Positions 5,446 to 6,207 of a DNA stretch of 6,207 bases are shown here, one piece after another. How positions within the stretch are numbered: the stretch's first letter is position 1; every line of letters begins with the position of its first letter. The notes below the pieces were generated by a model, which worked only from the letters and a program-made list of their open reading frames with translations, was not told the origin of the DNA and searched no databases. The stretch is from Pseudomonadota bacterium (GTDB taxonomy: Bacteria; Pseudomonadota; Gammaproteobacteria; Burkholderiales; Burkholderiaceae_D). The position numbers and the translations under genes are program-made. The stretch lies in contig JAEZHR010000003.1 of assembly GCA_023416415.1 (NCBI GenBank), positions 1-6,207 on the forward strand. Direction: 5' to 3'.

Positions 5446-6207
5446 ATGAGTTTGTTCTCATTCCTTCGCAAGAGCGGGCAGGAATCTGCCGCCGATGACG
5501 GCATCTATCGTTCCCGTGCGGAGGAGGACTCGAAGGCGACGCGTTCCCGCAAACGCACGAGCGCCAGCCGCCGCGACGAGGCGGCAGATCCCGTACTGCC
5601 CGAAAAGAAGCGCGCACGCCGGCGTCTGGTCGGCGCCGTCGCGCTGGTGCTGGCAGCCGTCATCGGCCTGCCGATGATTCTTGATTCCGAACCAAGGCCG
5701 GTGGCTGACGGCATCGCCATCCAGATTCCCGCACGTGACAGTCTGCCGCCGGTCACATTGCCGGCAGCGCCGCAGAGCGCCACGACGGCTTCTGCTACGG
5801 ATGCTCCCACTAATCCGGCTGCGGCTGCACTCGATGCGAAGGAAGAGCTGGTTGAGATCATGCCGCCGGTTGCCGCGAAACCGCCGGCGAATCCTGCCCC
5901 TACGGTGTCTCAGAAGACTGCGCCGCCGACTGCTCCGAAGGCAAGTTCGCCCGCTCCCGCGAGCAGGCATGCCGAACCGGCGCAGTCAGCCCCGGCAAAT
6001 GTCGCTCCGCGCAGCGATGATGGCGCACGTGCGCTGGCCTTGCTGGAGGGGCGCGCTGATTCGGCCAGGGGAAATGCCGAAAAATTCGTAATCCAGGTTG
6101 CGGCACTTGTCTCGCGCGAAAAGGTCAACGAACTGCAGGAACCGTTGAGGCGCGCCGGGATCGCATCATATACGCAGACTGTCGCCACCCAGCGCGGCAG
6201 CGCGACG
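5446..6207 (+). CDS. DedD-like SPOR-domain cell-envelope protein, 5' part
   Basis: The frame is open from the ATG at 5446 to the window edge, giving 254 residues without a stop, so the gene is partial at its 3' end. The N-terminus MSLFSFLRK is typical of SPOR proteins found after folC in betaproteobacteria. A charged cytoplasmic head (1-60, ending in KKRARRR) is followed by one hydrophobic segment (about 61-79), which predicts an inner-membrane protein with its C-terminus in the periplasm. Residues 100-190 are a low-complexity Pro/Ala/Ser/Thr linker. From about 213, FVIQVAALVSREKVNELQEPL begins a SPOR domain; this fold binds glycan strands lacking stem peptides at the septum. By position (accD-folC-dedD-cvpA-purF in E. 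coli) it corresponds to DedD, a division protein, though orthology rests on synteny and architecture. No Shine-Dalgarno sequence is visible; a six-codon ORF ends on its start. Confidence 0.88.
   Translation, partial: MSLFSFLRKSGQESAADDGIYRSRAEEDSKATRSRKRTSASRRDEAADPVLPEKKRARRRLVGAVALVLAAVIGLPMILDSEPRPVADGIAIQIPARDSLPPVTLPAAPQSATTASATDAPTNPAAAALDAKEELVEIMPPVAAKPPANPAPTVSQKTAPPTAPKASSPAPASRHAEPAQSAPANVAPRSDDGARALALLEGRADSARGNAEKFVIQVAALVSREKVNELQEPLRRAGIASYTQTVATQRGSAT

Noticed and set aside
5750..6010. Low-complexity GC-rich stretch considered as a DNA repeat
   Set aside because: No repeated unit is seen at nucleotide level; it simply encodes the Pro/Ala-rich periplasmic linker common in SPOR proteins.
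5681..6091. Arg/Leu-rich open frame on the + strand overlapping the SPOR gene
   Set aside because: It is the shifted frame of the Pro/Ala-rich linker; the overlapping frame from 5446 has a start, a membrane segment and the beginning of a SPOR domain.

Overview
The window is a conserved housekeeping block with every gene on the + strand, in the order truA (3' end only) - trpF - trpB - trpA - accD - folC - SPOR-domain protein (5' part only). The GC-rich coding sequence, the split tryptophan operon (trpFBA without trpEGDC), its insertion between truA and accD, and protein signatures such as the GYGGGGK stretch in TrpF and the LPDARGHFGPYGG entry into the TrpB core all point to a betaproteobacterium, probably Burkholderiales or a close relative. 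I cannot name a genus from the sequence.

Bases 1-2184 form a tightly coupled run. The truA stop and trpF start share ATGA, and the trpF stop and trpB start share another ATGA. A 70-base spacer holding a small hairpin leads to trpA (2255-3052). TrpF makes CdRP from PRA. The TrpA/TrpB complex then turns indole-3-glycerol phosphate plus serine into tryptophan. All catalytic residues that can be checked in TrpF, TrpB and TrpA are present.

An 80-base gap before accD carries the best promoter candidate in the window (TTGGCG, 18 bases, TACAAT), followed by a good ribosome binding site. The carboxyltransferase beta subunit can therefore probably be expressed independently of trp. Between accD and folC lies a long, nearly perfect hairpin followed by a T-rich tract. 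It looks like an intrinsic terminator or attenuator, and it argues that folC starts at 4081 and not at the upstream in-frame ATG at 4015. FolC (folate polyglutamylation) is intact. The last gene encodes a DedD-like cell-envelope protein: a cytoplasmic basic head, one membrane segment, a Pro/Ala-rich linker and the start of a SPOR domain cut by the window edge.

No mobile element, CRISPR array, tRNA, rRNA or toxin/defence gene was seen, and no stretch over 300 bases lacks a gene. I found no evidence of a previously undescribed system. The points worth a second look are regulatory: the accD promoter, the accD/folC terminator-like hairpin, two intragenic extended -10 matches, the N-terminal extension of TrpB, and a six-codon mini-ORF that ends on the SPOR gene start.
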